Shown here one piece after another: positions 7,190-14,948 of a stretch of 34,067 bases of DNA. Where the stretch lies: the NCBI RefSeq assembly GCF_004011885.1, contig NZ_SBEF01000008.1, positions 1 through 34,067 of the forward strand, read 5' to 3'. Under the pieces are notes generated by a model. It was not told where the DNA came from. It did no database searches and worked only from the letters and a program-made list of their open reading frames with translations. Position numbers and translations under genes: made by a program. How positions within the stretch are numbered: position 1 is the first letter of the stretch; each line of letters starts with the position of its first letter. The stretch comes from Serratia microhaemolytica (GTDB lineage Bacteria; Pseudomonadota; Gammaproteobacteria; Enterobacterales; Enterobacteriaceae).

Positions 7190-8377
7190 ATGAGCACCCA
7201 TGTTTATATCAATAATCATGAAGCCTGTAGCAAATCCTCTAATAGCGCTTCCAAGGCAGCCTTTCCGGATCCCTGCTGGAGCCCACCTAGCCCACCGGCC
7301 GGGCCAGTGGTGATCCCCTATCCTAACTCCAGCAAAGCCGCTGATATGGCCAAGGGCACCACCACGGTATTTATTAAACGCGGCATGGTAGCGAAAGAGG
7401 ATCGCTCCTATTTTTCCACCAGTACGGGTAATGAAGGCGCGACACAAGCCTTTAACAAGGGCGTGGCGACCGGAAAAATCACCGGTAAAACCTATTTCGT
7501 CAATTGGTCACAAAATGTCAAATTTGAAGGCTGCTGCATACCGCGCAATATGGATTTAACCACGCATAATCATGGTGCACAACCAGCTAATACCGCAACT
7601 ACAGTTAACCAAGCAGACATGACCTCACCAAAAAGTTGCGAAGAGAGAAAAAAGGAGATGGAAGACGCATGTGGAAACAATTGGGTTGAGAAGCATTGTA
7701 CCGGGGCATTACAGAAAAAAACGTCAGCACATGCCCGAGCAAAATCTATTCTAAAAGCACTTAATTTACCCACAGGATCAAAAAAAGAAGAATCATTGCC
7801 ATTACTCTCAGATGAACAAACCAAGCTTGTCGATAAAAATAAATGCCTCACTGCAAGAAGATGCCAGCTAGTAAATTATAACAGTGGGGATAATTCATCA
7901 AGAAATGGCGGATGCTGTCCCGGACAAACAGGGCATCATTTAATACCTAGAACAATGGTAGAGCACTGTAAGTATAGTCATAATAAAGCTCCCACCGTAT
8001 GTGTTGAATCGACAAATCAGCACTTTGGTTCACATAAAAAGATACATGACATGATGGACAAAGAGATGATTGTAAAATTAAAGCAGAAACTTAAGGTGTT
8101 ACTTAAGCTTAGTGCAAAATTACCAGATGCTAAGAATGGAATAGAACTAACTATGAATGAAACGATTGAGTCTGCAGTGAACTCTCATTTAAAAACCTTT
8201 AAAAACTCAGGATGTACCGATGAGTGTGTGCGTTCACAATTAGAAAAATTTTATTCAGAAAAGCAGGATAAAGATAAACCCATCTGTAAACCAAAGATAA
8301 AATTAGTTAACAAAAGCCTCAATGACGTCAAGAATAATTTTCTTGCTTCAATCAAAAGTGCTTATAAAGCCACATAA
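7190..8377 (+). CDS. DUF4150/PAAR-like T6SS effector with C-terminal GHH nuclease toxin (cassette 3)
   Basis: A 395-aa effector, the shortest of the three. The first 12 codons match cassette 2, then a short divergent patch (SNSASKAAFPDP instead of SRGASNGAFPDP) precedes the conserved DUF4150 body, so the tip domain itself is a mosaic. Homology to the other copies stops after TTHNHGAQP near residue 128, earlier than between copies 1 and 2. The linker is short (about 130-230). The toxin signature is GCCPGQTGHH (241-250, GHH at 248-250) followed by APTVCVESTNQHFGSHKKIH. The C-terminal half is AT-rich and lysine-rich. The conserved cysteines include SGCTDECVRSQLEKF. The propeller partner starts 67 bp downstream. 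Function as a contact-delivered nuclease is inferred from family and arrangement. Confidence 0.85.
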   Translation: MSTHVYINNHEACSKSSNSASKAAFPDPCWSPPSPPAGPVVIPYPNSSKAADMAKGTTTVFIKRGMVAKEDRSYFSTSTGNEGATQAFNKGVATGKITGKTYFVNWSQNVKFEGCCIPRNMDLTTHNHGAQPANTATTVNQADMTSPKSCEERKKEMEDACGNNWVEKHCTGALQKKTSAHARAKSILKALNLPTGSKKEESLPLLSDEQTKLVDKNKCLTARRCQLVNYNSGDNSSRNGGCCPGQTGHHLIPRTMVEHCKYSHNKAPTVCVESTNQHFGSHKKIHDMMDKEMIVKLKQKLKVLLKLSAKLPDAKNGIELTMNETIESAVNSHLKTFKNSGCTDECVRSQLEKFYSEKQDKDKPICKPKIKLVNKSLNDVKNNFLASIKSAYKAT

Positions 8378-8444
8378 ACCAATCATGTGACCAAGTGAAT
8401 ACATTGCATTTTACAGATAAAATTCAACAACAAAGGTTATTCTA

Positions 8445-9482
8445 ATGACATATATATCAAAGAGTAGTTATAAAAAATATTTTTCTGGTTGGGTAGTGAC
8501 ATCTTGCGTGGTAAAAAGCAATCAATTGATATCTCTTTGCTTACGAAAAGAGATATCATCTAAAAAGGCAAGCTCACTTTCTGATGATGAAATACCTACC
8601 AGATTACTAACCATACAAATAGATAAAACGGTGTTGCTTTCTAATCAAGAAGAAAACTCAGAACATATTGAACAAATTGAAGTTGATAGTCTTTACAAAC
8701 CGAAAATAGCCATTTCTATTTTCCCTCAAGAGCATCTGTTAATGGTGTCTACCTTTTTTGATCTTAATGGTACCGTATTACTTAAAGGAGATAATGATTG
8801 GCTGGTGGAAGCCATCGATGAAGGACATTTGCCAGGAGTAATAAATATAAAGTGTGTCAATGGCTACGCTTATGCAGTAGGTAGTGACCGCTCCGTTTAT
8901 AAAAGAGAAGATTTAAATAAATGGATTAAGCTTGAAAATGGATTACCAGAAATATCGATAGATAAAAGTGAAGCTGATAAGTTTGATAACTTTGATGATT
9001 ATTTTGACAGCTTAGACATTGAAGAAAAAAACTTCAACGATATTGATGGCTTTAATGAGAAAGATATTTATGTAGTTGGCAGTGAAGGGGATCTCTGGTA
9101 CTACGATGGTACAATTTGGAATCAATGTGGCTTTCCCTCTAATGAAGAGTTGACTACCGTGGTTTGTGCGCCAGATGGACAGGTTTATATTGGTGGTGAA
9201 GGAGGTAATTTATGGGCAGGAAGAGAGCATAGTTGGCGTTGCATTTATCAAGGAACTTCCTCTGTAGAATGGAATGAAATGCGCTGGTTTCAGGAGCAAT
9301 TATGGCTCTGTTCAGACTATGAGTTAAAAATCTGGGATGGTAAGCAAATGGTCAATCCGGTGCATAACGGTGAAGAAATAGAGCTTCGCGGACATATGGA
9401 TGCCAGAGATGGTGTGTTGTTGGTTGTCGATACAAATTCGGCAGTTCTATTTGATGGCACCGATTGGCATTCTATTGTTTAA
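8445..9482 (+). CDS. Beta-propeller-like protein, putative immunity to cassette 3 toxin
   Basis: A 345-aa member of the propeller family, the longest of the three. It carries the same blade motifs (YAYAVGSDRSVYKRED, DIYVVGSEGDLWYYDGTIW, GQVYIGGEGGNLWAGREHSW, QLWLCSDYELKIWDGK, GVLLVVDTNSAVLFDGTDW). Residues about 172-196 are an insertion absent from copy 1, packed with Asp/Glu (DNFDDYFDSLDIEEKN). The start ATG lies behind AAAGG in an AT-rich leader. After the stop the shared TTTAACCACACTG is kept, but the TIGR02270 gene that follows it in cassette 1 is absent, so the cassette is truncated here. Immunity is inferred from its place directly after the toxin. Confidence 0.65.
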   Translation: MTYISKSSYKKYFSGWVVTSCVVKSNQLISLCLRKEISSKKASSLSDDEIPTRLLTIQIDKTVLLSNQEENSEHIEQIEVDSLYKPKIAISIFPQEHLLMVSTFFDLNGTVLLKGDNDWLVEAIDEGHLPGVINIKCVNGYAYAVGSDRSVYKREDLNKWIKLENGLPEISIDKSEADKFDNFDDYFDSLDIEEKNFNDIDGFNEKDIYVVGSEGDLWYYDGTIWNQCGFPSNEELTTVVCAPDGQVYIGGEGGNLWAGREHSWRCIYQGTSSVEWNEMRWFQEQLWLCSDYELKIWDGKQMVNPVHNGEEIELRGHMDARDGVLLVVDTNSAVLFDGTDWHSIV

Positions 9483-9830
9483 CCACACTGTGAAGCAGAG
9501 CGGGACTCCACTTTGATTGATATTCAACCAAAAAACAGTTCCGTTCTGAAGCAGCCATTCTATCCTGCCCGATTTTGTCTACTCGCTGCCCTGTTTTTCA
9601 GGTAACAGGGCAACCAATAAACTATGTTTTCTATAATTGGCGCACAGAAAATAAAGCTTCACGACAAAATTTTTGGTATAACTACTGAACCAGTATAAGT
9701 TCAATCGCTGATTTTGTGCTGAGTTCAGCAGATCACGGTTCCTTATCCTGTCTATTTTTTCTGGGAATGCTCCTGCTTACCGGAGCAGAGCAAAAGCTTG
9801 CATAGTATTTTAATAAAACAAGGAGTTTTT
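9483..9830 (+). other. Gene-free stretch between cassette 3 and first LprI-like gene
   Basis: No convincing gene is seen in this 348-bp region. Its first bases are the common tail of the propeller genes. From 9581 it is the first copy of a tandem repeat that recurs at 10515. It contains a perfect 9-bp inverted repeat (see the hairpin entry), a TATAAT in the TTTTCTATAATTGG stretch near 9632 that could be a -10 element without an obvious -35, and AAGGAG before the ATG at 9831. Confidence 0.5.
9587..9612. other. Conserved hairpin, copy A
   Basis: TGCCCTGTT (9587-9595) and AACAGGGCA (9604-9612) form a perfect 9-bp inverted repeat with an 8-base loop. It is conserved in copy B with one loop change. 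No T-run follows on the plus strand, so it is not a classical intrinsic terminator for the upstream gene. It could be an RNA structure, a protein-binding palindrome, or a former transcription terminator. Confidence 0.65.
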
Positions 9831-10358
9831 ATGATTAAGTTAAGTAAATCTGCAATCGCTATATGCTTTTTTATTTCCTCTTCGGGTTATGCCTACAATG
9901 CAGAAGATGCATGTTTAGATTACTTTTTAGAACAAGACTATAGACATCTCGAGGAAGAATTGGATATGGTATATACTATTGCAAAGCTAACGGCCCAATA
10001 TAATGATGATGTTAGTGTGGAAGAGAGTCTATTTCAGAGAATAAGAAAAAAGGATCCAGAGCACCTAGTGCTAGAAAAAGCCCAGCTAGCATGGGTGAAA
10101 ATGAGAGCGGCCAGTTGTGATCATGAGACATATGAATCTCGAATCGGATCAGCTTTTGGTTCCATCCATATGGGATGTCTTATTGCAAAAACACAGGAAA
10201 GAATAGAATACCTTAAAATCCACGGTGGAACACCGATCTCTGCTACTAAACCCTTACATCCATTCCTACCTAGAGAAACAAGGAAAAAAATAACAGCCTA
10301 TGGACACTGTGAATACTTATCCAAATACCTTGGACTATATACTTCAGAACAACCATAG
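9831..10358 (+). CDS. LprI-like (DUF1311) secreted protein, copy A
   Basis: A 175-aa precursor with a clear signal peptide (MIKLSKSAIAICFFISSSGYA, cleavage likely after the last Ala), so it should be periplasmic. The mature part has the LprI/DUF1311 pattern: a Cys near the N-terminus (DACLDYF), an EELDMVYTIAK helix, LEKAQLAWVKMRAASC, and a final CLIAKTQERIEYLK helix. The family takes its name from a mycobacterial lysozyme inhibitor. The ATG is 5 bp after AAGGAG; an upstream in-frame ATG would spoil the signal peptide. No lipobox is present. Its place beside T6SS toxin cassettes suggests protection against a cell-wall-degrading effector, but no such effector is visible nearby. A general envelope stress or lysozyme defence role is equally possible. 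Confidence 0.7.
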   Translation: MIKLSKSAIAICFFISSSGYAYNAEDACLDYFLEQDYRHLEEELDMVYTIAKLTAQYNDDVSVEESLFQRIRKKDPEHLVLEKAQLAWVKMRAASCDHETYESRIGSAFGSIHMGCLIAKTQERIEYLKIHGGTPISATKPLHPFLPRETRKKITAYGHCEYLSKYLGLYTSEQP

Positions 10359-10764
10359 CTCTTTTTAATTCGCCATCAATTGAGGATTTTTGTCATGAAG
10401 TGAAATAATCTGAATGGCATGATGAACTCCCCTGAAAGAGAGTATAAGATCACAACGAAAACAGCTCGTCAAATCGTTCCTGTTTGTTCAAAAAATATTC
10501 GTGATCTTGCCCTGACTCGCTGCCCTGTTTTTCAAGTAACAGGGCAGCCAATAAAGTATGTTTTCTATAATTGGCGCACAGAAAATAAAGCTTCACGACA
10601 ATTTTTTTGGTATAACTACCGAATCAGTATAAGTTCAATCGCTGATTTTGTGCTGAGTTCATTAGATCACGGTACCTTATGCCTGTCTATTTTTTCTGGG
10701 GATGCTCCTGCTACCAGACCAGTGCAGAAGCTTGCATAATATTTTAATAAAACAAGGAATTTTT
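10359..10764 (+). other. Gene-free stretch between the two LprI-like genes
   Basis: This 406-bp spacer holds no gene I can support. A 106-codon frame across it is interrupted by a stop in the equivalent part of copy A, which argues against coding. From 10515 it repeats the 9581-9830 leader, including the hairpin and the TATAAT-containing stretch, and ends in AAGGA before the ATG at 10765. Confidence 0.5.
10521..10546. other. Conserved hairpin, copy B
   Basis: Perfect 9-bp inverted repeat TGCCCTGTT / AACAGGGCA with an 8-base loop. Both stems are unchanged compared with 9587-9612, while the loop differs by one base. Confidence 0.65.
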
Positions 10765-11292
10765 ATGATTAAGTTAAGTAAACCTGCAATCGCTATATGC
10801 TTTTTTGTTTCCTCTGCGGGCTATGCCTCCAATCCAAGCGACACCTGTCTCAGTTCTTTGATAAAACAAGAATATAGATATATCGAGGAAGAGTTGGATA
10901 TGATATATACTATTGCAAGGCGAGTGGCCCGATATAATGATGATACTGTTGTGGAAGGAGATTTATTTCAGAGGATAAGAGAAAGGGATCCAGAGCACCT
11001 AGTACTAGAAAAAGCCCAGCTAGCATGGGTGAAAATGAGAGCGACCAGTTGCGATTATGAGACATATGCATCTCGAATAGCACCAACTTTTGATACCATC
11101 TATACCCAGTGCCTTATTGAAAAAACACTCGAAAGAATAGAAGACCTTAAAATCTACGGTGGAACACCGATCCCTGCGACTAGACCCTTAGAGCCATTCC
11201 AGCCTAGAGAAACAAGGAAAAGAATAAGAAGCCTTGAACTCTGTCAAGCGTTACTTAAAGACCTTAAAGTAGCTAATCCAGAGCAGCCATAG
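10765..11292 (+). CDS. LprI-like (DUF1311) secreted protein, copy B
   Basis: A 175-aa paralog of the preceding gene, the same length and most of the same sequence. It has a signal peptide MIKLSKPAIAICFFVSSAGYA and family motifs DTCLSSLIK, EELDMIYTIARR, LEKAQLAWVKMRATSC and QCLIEKTLERIEDLK. The four main cysteines are retained. Differences cluster in the segment after the signal peptide and in the C-terminal tail, as expected if the two copies recognise different targets. The start follows AAGGA at 5-6 bp. It is predicted to be periplasmic. Role as in copy A: lysozyme-inhibitor-like; the link to T6SS immunity is inference only. Confidence 0.7.
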   Translation: MIKLSKPAIAICFFVSSAGYASNPSDTCLSSLIKQEYRYIEEELDMIYTIARRVARYNDDTVVEGDLFQRIRERDPEHLVLEKAQLAWVKMRATSCDYETYASRIAPTFDTIYTQCLIEKTLERIEDLKIYGGTPIPATRPLEPFQPRETRKRIRSLELCQALLKDLKVANPEQP

Positions 11293-11473
11293 CTCTTTTT
11301 AATTCGCTATCAATTGAGGATGAGCGTTTAGCGGTGTTTTTCAAGATAGTTGTCACTGTTTGCCTGTTTTTTATGCTGCGTTTTGTCTACTGTTTTCCCA
11401 TCCGGATTTATGTCACCGCACCTATGGGAGAACAGTTCCTGACACCGCCGTTCCAGCGAGCTAGAACCTGATG

Positions 11474-12403
11474 TTAATGCCCTGTCCGGTGATCACCAGG
11501 CACTTGGGCATCACGCACAAACGGTAAGTGGTTGCAAGCGTTTTGCCGGGCTGAGCAGATAAAGGCATGAGTGATTGGTTGCCGCTGTTCTCCTTCACGG
11601 GTGGCCGCATATAACCGGCTCCATAAACCACTGCCTAGAGGTTTGCTGACCACCAGGCCTTGACGTTCGACGCTCTCCACTACCCAGTGCGGTAGTGCTG
11701 CAACACCGAGTTTTGCCGCTACCATTTGTAGTAACAGCAGTGTGTTATCCACGCTTTTTAACTGTGGGGCCACAGTGGCAGGTTGTAGAAAGCGTCGCCA
11801 GATGTCCAAGCGCTGGCGCTGTACCGGGTAGATCAGCAAGGTTTCCTGTGTCAGATCTTCAGGCACAATCTCACTTTTCAGCGCTAAATGGTGGTTTGGT
11901 GCCACGATCAGACGCACTTCAAAATCAAACAGTGGCGAATAGTGTAAGCCGCTGCGCGGCAGAATGTCTGAGGTGAGTACCAGATCGAGGTTGCCCTGCT
12001 GTAACGCCGGTTGCGGATCAAAAATAACCCCCGATTTAAAATCGATCACCACTTGTGGGAAGGCGGCACGAAAGTTATCCAGTGCCGGTGTTAACCACTG
12101 GATGCAGCTGTGACACTCAATGGCGATCCGTAGCCGATCCTGTACCGGTTGTTGGCACTGCTGTAACGCCTGCTGAACCTGAGGTAACACCTGATCAGCC
12201 AGTTGTAGCAAGATCTCCCCTTGTGCGGTGAAGCTGAGCGGCTGGCTTTTGCGCATAAAGAGCCTAAAACCAAGACGCTGTTCCAGTTCATTCAGTTGAT
12301 GTGACAATGCCGATTGAGTTTGGTGTAGTTGTAATGCCGCCGCAGAGAGTGAACCACTGCTGCGCAGTGTTCGTAGTGTGCGTAGATGTTTTAGTTCGAT
12401 CAT
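11474..12403 (-). CDS. metR: LysR-type regulator of methionine synthesis, MetR
   Basis: A 309-aa LysR-family activator. The N-terminal helix-turn-helix is [20 protein letters not shown] followed by [20 protein letters not shown], very close to enterobacterial MetR. Residues about 90-300 form the substrate-binding domain, which in E. coli senses homocysteine. It is transcribed divergently from metE with 105 bp between the start codons, the standard arrangement in which MetR activates metE and controls itself. The length is slightly under the roughly 317 aa of the E. coli protein, the difference being at the C-terminus. The 181 bp downstream to copy B of the LprI repeat hold no gene I can see. 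Confidence 0.92.
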   Translation of the reverse strand: MIELKHLRTLRTLRSSGSLSAAALQLHQTQSALSHQLNELEQRLGFRLFMRKSQPLSFTAQGEILLQLADQVLPQVQQALQQCQQPVQDRLRIAIECHSCIQWLTPALDNFRAAFPQVVIDFKSGVIFDPQPALQQGNLDLVLTSDILPRSGLHYSPLFDFEVRLIVAPNHHLALKSEIVPEDLTQETLLIYPVQRQRLDIWRRFLQPATVAPQLKSVDNTLLLLQMVAAKLGVAALPHWVVESVERQGLVVSKPLGSGLWSRLYAATREGEQRQPITHAFICSARQNACNHLPFVRDAQVPGDHRTGH

Positions 12404-12411
12404 GAGAAACC

Positions 12412-12428
12412 TTCACAATGACAGTGAA
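12412..12428. promoter_or_regulatory. Inverted repeat in metR-metE intergenic region, possible MetR site
   Basis: TTCAC (12412-12416) and GTGAA (12424-12428) form a symmetric element immediately upstream of metR. LysR-type regulators bind such spaced dyads, and MetR sites contain TGAA/TTCA half-sites. The half-site order here is the reverse of the usual TGAA-N5-TTCA, so the assignment is tentative. Confidence 0.35.
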
Positions 12429-12438
12429 CAAATTGCGC

Positions 12439-12467
12439 TTGAGATCACTACCCTAACCGTCAATGAT
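12439..12467 (+). promoter_or_regulatory. Candidate metE promoter
   Basis: TTGAGA (12439-12444) and AATGAT (12462-12467) are separated by 17 bp and sit just upstream of the MetJ-like boxes. The match is 5/6 and 4/6 to sigma-70 consensus. The weak -10 would suit an activator-dependent promoter. Confidence 0.35.
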
Positions 12468-12491
12468 GGATGTGTAAACATCTAGATGGCT
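12468..12491. promoter_or_regulatory. MetJ-type operator (three tandem met boxes)
   Basis: Three consecutive 8-mers, GGATGTGT, AAACATCT and AGATGGCT, match the met box AGACGTCT at 5, 6 and 6 positions. The middle forms a near palindrome GATGTGTAAACATC. MetJ with S-adenosylmethionine binds two or more adjacent boxes. The site lies 17 bp before the metE ATG and directly after the candidate promoter, a good place for repression. Confidence 0.6.
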
Positions 12492-12508
12492 AATTGGGAG
12501 AAATTAAC

Positions 12509-14788
12509 ATGAAGATAGTGACTCACACACTCGGTTTTCCACGTATCGGCCTACAGCGGGAGTTAAAGAGAGCGCAGGAAGATTACTGGGCAGGCCGTAG
12601 CAGTGCCACTGAGTTGTTGGCGGTGGGTCGCCAGTTACGTGTGCGCCATTGGCAACAGCAGCAGCAAGCCGGCATCGATCTGCTGCCGGTCGGGGACTTT
12701 GCCTGGTACGATCAGGTGTTGACCACCAGCCTGATGCTAGGCAATGTGCCTGAGCGTCACCGCAGCCAAGATGGCTCTATCGATCTTGATACGCTGTTCC
12801 GCATCGCCCGGGGCCGTGCGCCAAGCGGTAAACCGGCTGCAGCCGCTGAGATGACCAAGTGGTTTAATACCAACTATCACTACATCGTGCCGGAATTTAG
12901 TTTAGGCCAACAGTTCAGCCTGAGTTGGCGGCAACTGCTGGAAGAGGTGGATGAAGCACTGGCATTGGGCTATCGGATTAAGCCCGTCCTGCTCGGGCCG
13001 GTGACCTATCTTTGGCTCGGTAAGGTGAAGGGAGAAGCGTTTGATCGGCTGACGCTGTTGCCGCAGATCCTACCGGTTTACCAGCAGTTGCTGGCTGAAC
13101 TAGCAAAACGCAATATTGAATGGGTGCAGATCGATGAGCCAGCACTGGTGTTAGAACTGCCACCGGAGTGGTTGCTGGCTTATCAAACCGCTTATGCCTC
13201 ATTGCAGGGGCAGGTGAAGCTGCTGCTGACCACCTACTTCGATGGCATTAGCCATAATCTGGCTACACTGCGCACGCTACCCGTGCAAGGGCTACATGTC
13301 GATTTGGTGGCTGGTAACGATGATATTGTCACCCTGCACCACACACTGCCGATACATTGGCTGTTTTCTCTTGGGGTGATTAATGGTCGCAACGTTTGGC
13401 GGGCAGATCTCAATAGGTGGTTTAACAAGTTGCAACCGTTGTTAGATCAACGTTCGCTGTGGCTGGCAACCTCTTGTTCTCTACTGCACTGCCCGATCGA
13501 TTTAAGCATTGAACGTCGTCTAAACGCAGAAGTAAAAAGCTGGTTGGCATTTTCTCTGCAAAAGTGTGCCGAGTTGGCGCTGCTGAGCAAGGCATTAAGT
13601 CAGCCGAGTGATCACCATCGGCAGTTGTTAATCGACCATAGTGCGCCACTGAATGCGCGGCAATGTTCACCGTCGGTGCATAACCCGCAGGTTGCTCACC
13701 GGCTGGCTGCGCTCACACCGCAGGCGTTACAACGTCAGCACGACTACCCACAACGTGCAGAGTTACAGCGCCAACGCTTGCAGCTTCCCGCTTGGCCAAC
13801 CACCACTATTGGCTCTTTCCCGCAAACCGCCGAGATCCGACGTTTGCGCCGCGAATTCAGGCAGCAACGCCTCAGCGCGGCTGATTATCAAGCACAAATT
13901 GCTGAGCAGATCCGGCGAGTGATTAACGAGCAGGAGCAACTGGGGCTGGATGTGCTGGTGCATGGTGAGGCTGAGCGTAATGATATGGTGGAGTATTTTG
14001 CCGAGCATCTGGAGGGTTTTGTCTTTACGCAACATGGCTGGGTACAGAGTTACGGTTCTCGTTGTGTCAAACCGCCAATCATTGTCGGTGATATTAGTCG
14101 TCCACAACCCATTACCGTTGACTGGGCGCGGTTTGCCCAGTCACTGAGTCAAAAACCGCTAAAGGGGATGTTGACTGGGCCGGTGACCATTCTCTGCTGG
14201 TCTTTCCCGCGTGAAGATATTGACCGCGAGCTGATCGCGAAGCAGATCGCCCTAGCACTGCGTGATGAAGTAGCAGATTTACAACAGGCTGGGATTGCCA
14301 TTATTCAGATTGATGAGCCTGCTCTACGTGAGGGGTTGCCGTTGCGTCAATCGCAGTGGCAAGCTTATTTAAATTGGGCGGTCGACGCATTCCGCCTCAA
14401 TGCTGCGGTTGCGCAGGATCAGACTCAGATCCATACCCATATGTGTTACTGTGAATTTAACGACATTATGCCAGCCATTGCGGCACTGGATGCTGATGTG
14501 ATCACTATCGAGACATCACGCTCAGATATGGAGTTGTTGGAAGCCTTTCAATTATTTGATTATCCGAATGAGATCGGCCCCGGTGTCTACGATATTCATT
14601 CACCGAATGTGCCAGACGTGGAGTGGATCGAGGCGCTACTACGCAAAGCGGCACAGCATATCCCAGCACAGCGACTATGGGTTAACCCAGATTGCGGACT
14701 AAAAACGCGTGATTGGCCAGAAACCCGTGCTGCATTAGCCAATATGGTGCTGGCAGCCAAGCGATTACGCAGCAGTGAATTGGGTTAA
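12509..14788 (+). CDS. metE: Cobalamin-independent methionine synthase MetE
   Basis: A 759-aa enzyme transferring the methyl group of 5-methyltetrahydropteroyl-glutamate to homocysteine to make methionine in the cytoplasm. The start is the ATG 8 bp after GGGAG (12496-12500); an in-frame TTG at 12494 overlaps that site and is rejected. The N-terminus [16 protein letters not shown] and the C-terminal catalytic barrel are typical. The zinc ligands are present as H644 and C646 ([10 protein letters not shown]), E668 (ITIETSRSD) and C729 ([11 protein letters not shown]), matching the E. coli set shifted by three. Length is close to the 753 aa of E. coli. Control by MetR and MetJ is supported by the upstream sites. 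Confidence 0.96.
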   Translation: MKIVTHTLGFPRIGLQRELKRAQEDYWAGRSSATELLAVGRQLRVRHWQQQQQAGIDLLPVGDFAWYDQVLTTSLMLGNVPERHRSQDGSIDLDTLFRIARGRAPSGKPAAAAEMTKWFNTNYHYIVPEFSLGQQFSLSWRQLLEEVDEALALGYRIKPVLLGPVTYLWLGKVKGEAFDRLTLLPQILPVYQQLLAELAKRNIEWVQIDEPALVLELPPEWLLAYQTAYASLQGQVKLLLTTYFDGISHNLATLRTLPVQGLHVDLVAGNDDIVTLHHTLPIHWLFSLGVINGRNVWRADLNRWFNKLQPLLDQRSLWLATSCSLLHCPIDLSIERRLNAEVKSWLAFSLQKCAELALLSKALSQPSDHHRQLLIDHSAPLNARQCSPSVHNPQVAHRLAALTPQALQRQHDYPQRAELQRQRLQLPAWPTTTIGSFPQTAEIRRLRREFRQQRLSAADYQAQIAEQIRRVINEQEQLGLDVLVHGEAERNDMVEYFAEHLEGFVFTQHGWVQSYGSRCVKPPIIVGDISRPQPITVDWARFAQSLSQKPLKGMLTGPVTILCWSFPREDIDRELIAKQIALALRDEVADLQQAGIAIIQIDEPALREGLPLRQSQWQAYLNWAVDAFRLNAAVAQDQTQIHTHMCYCEFNDIMPAIAALDADVITIETSRSDMELLEAFQLFDYPNEIGPGVYDIHSPNVPDVEWIEALLRKAAQHIPAQRLWVNPDCGLKTRDWPETRAALANMVLAAKRLRSSELG

Positions 14789-14911
14789 CGTGGCTAACTG
14801 GGAACTGACGTTCTGGCTGGAGCGAGTCGCTTGATGCGACAGCTGATCTCCACCAGTGAAAGCACCTGGCTGAAATGAGCATGGTACAAACAGCGTGTAT
14901 TAAAACCCGAT

Positions 14912-14940
14912 GGGCGCACAGTGGCGCGCCCTGTTATTTA
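14912..14940 (+). terminator. Probable intrinsic terminator of metE
   Basis: GGGCGC (14912-14917) pairs with GCGCCC (14926-14931) across an 8-base loop and is followed by TGTTATTTATT. It lies in the gap between convergent metE and dxs. On the minus strand a GGGTTTT stretch follows the hairpin, so it may act in both directions. Confidence 0.55.
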
Positions 14941-14948
14941 TTGCCGAG

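Larger units (their letters stand above)
9581..10387 (+). repeat. Tandem duplication copy A (LprI-like gene plus leader)
   Basis: About 807 bp containing a leader with hairpin, an LprI-like gene and a short tail ending CAATTGAGGAT. It is repeated at 10515-11321 with a constant offset of 934 bp. The leaders differ at scattered positions including two compensating single-base indels; the coding parts have diverged further, so the duplication is not very recent. Confidence 0.8.
10515..11321 (+). repeat. Tandem duplication copy B (LprI-like gene plus leader)
   Basis: Second copy of the 934-bp-period duplication, aligned to 9581-10387. Beyond 11321 the similarity stops (CAATTGAGGAT then TGAGCG instead of TTTTGTC). 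Confidence 0.8.

Noticed and set aside
10419..10739. A 106-codon open frame between the two LprI-like genes
   Set aside because: It has no good ribosome binding site, no recognised domain, and the matching part of the first repeat copy contains a stop codon (TAC TGA versus TAC CGA).
12494..12508. TTG start for metE
   Set aside because: It overlaps the ribosome binding site GGGAG that serves the ATG at 12509, and homology starts at the ATG.
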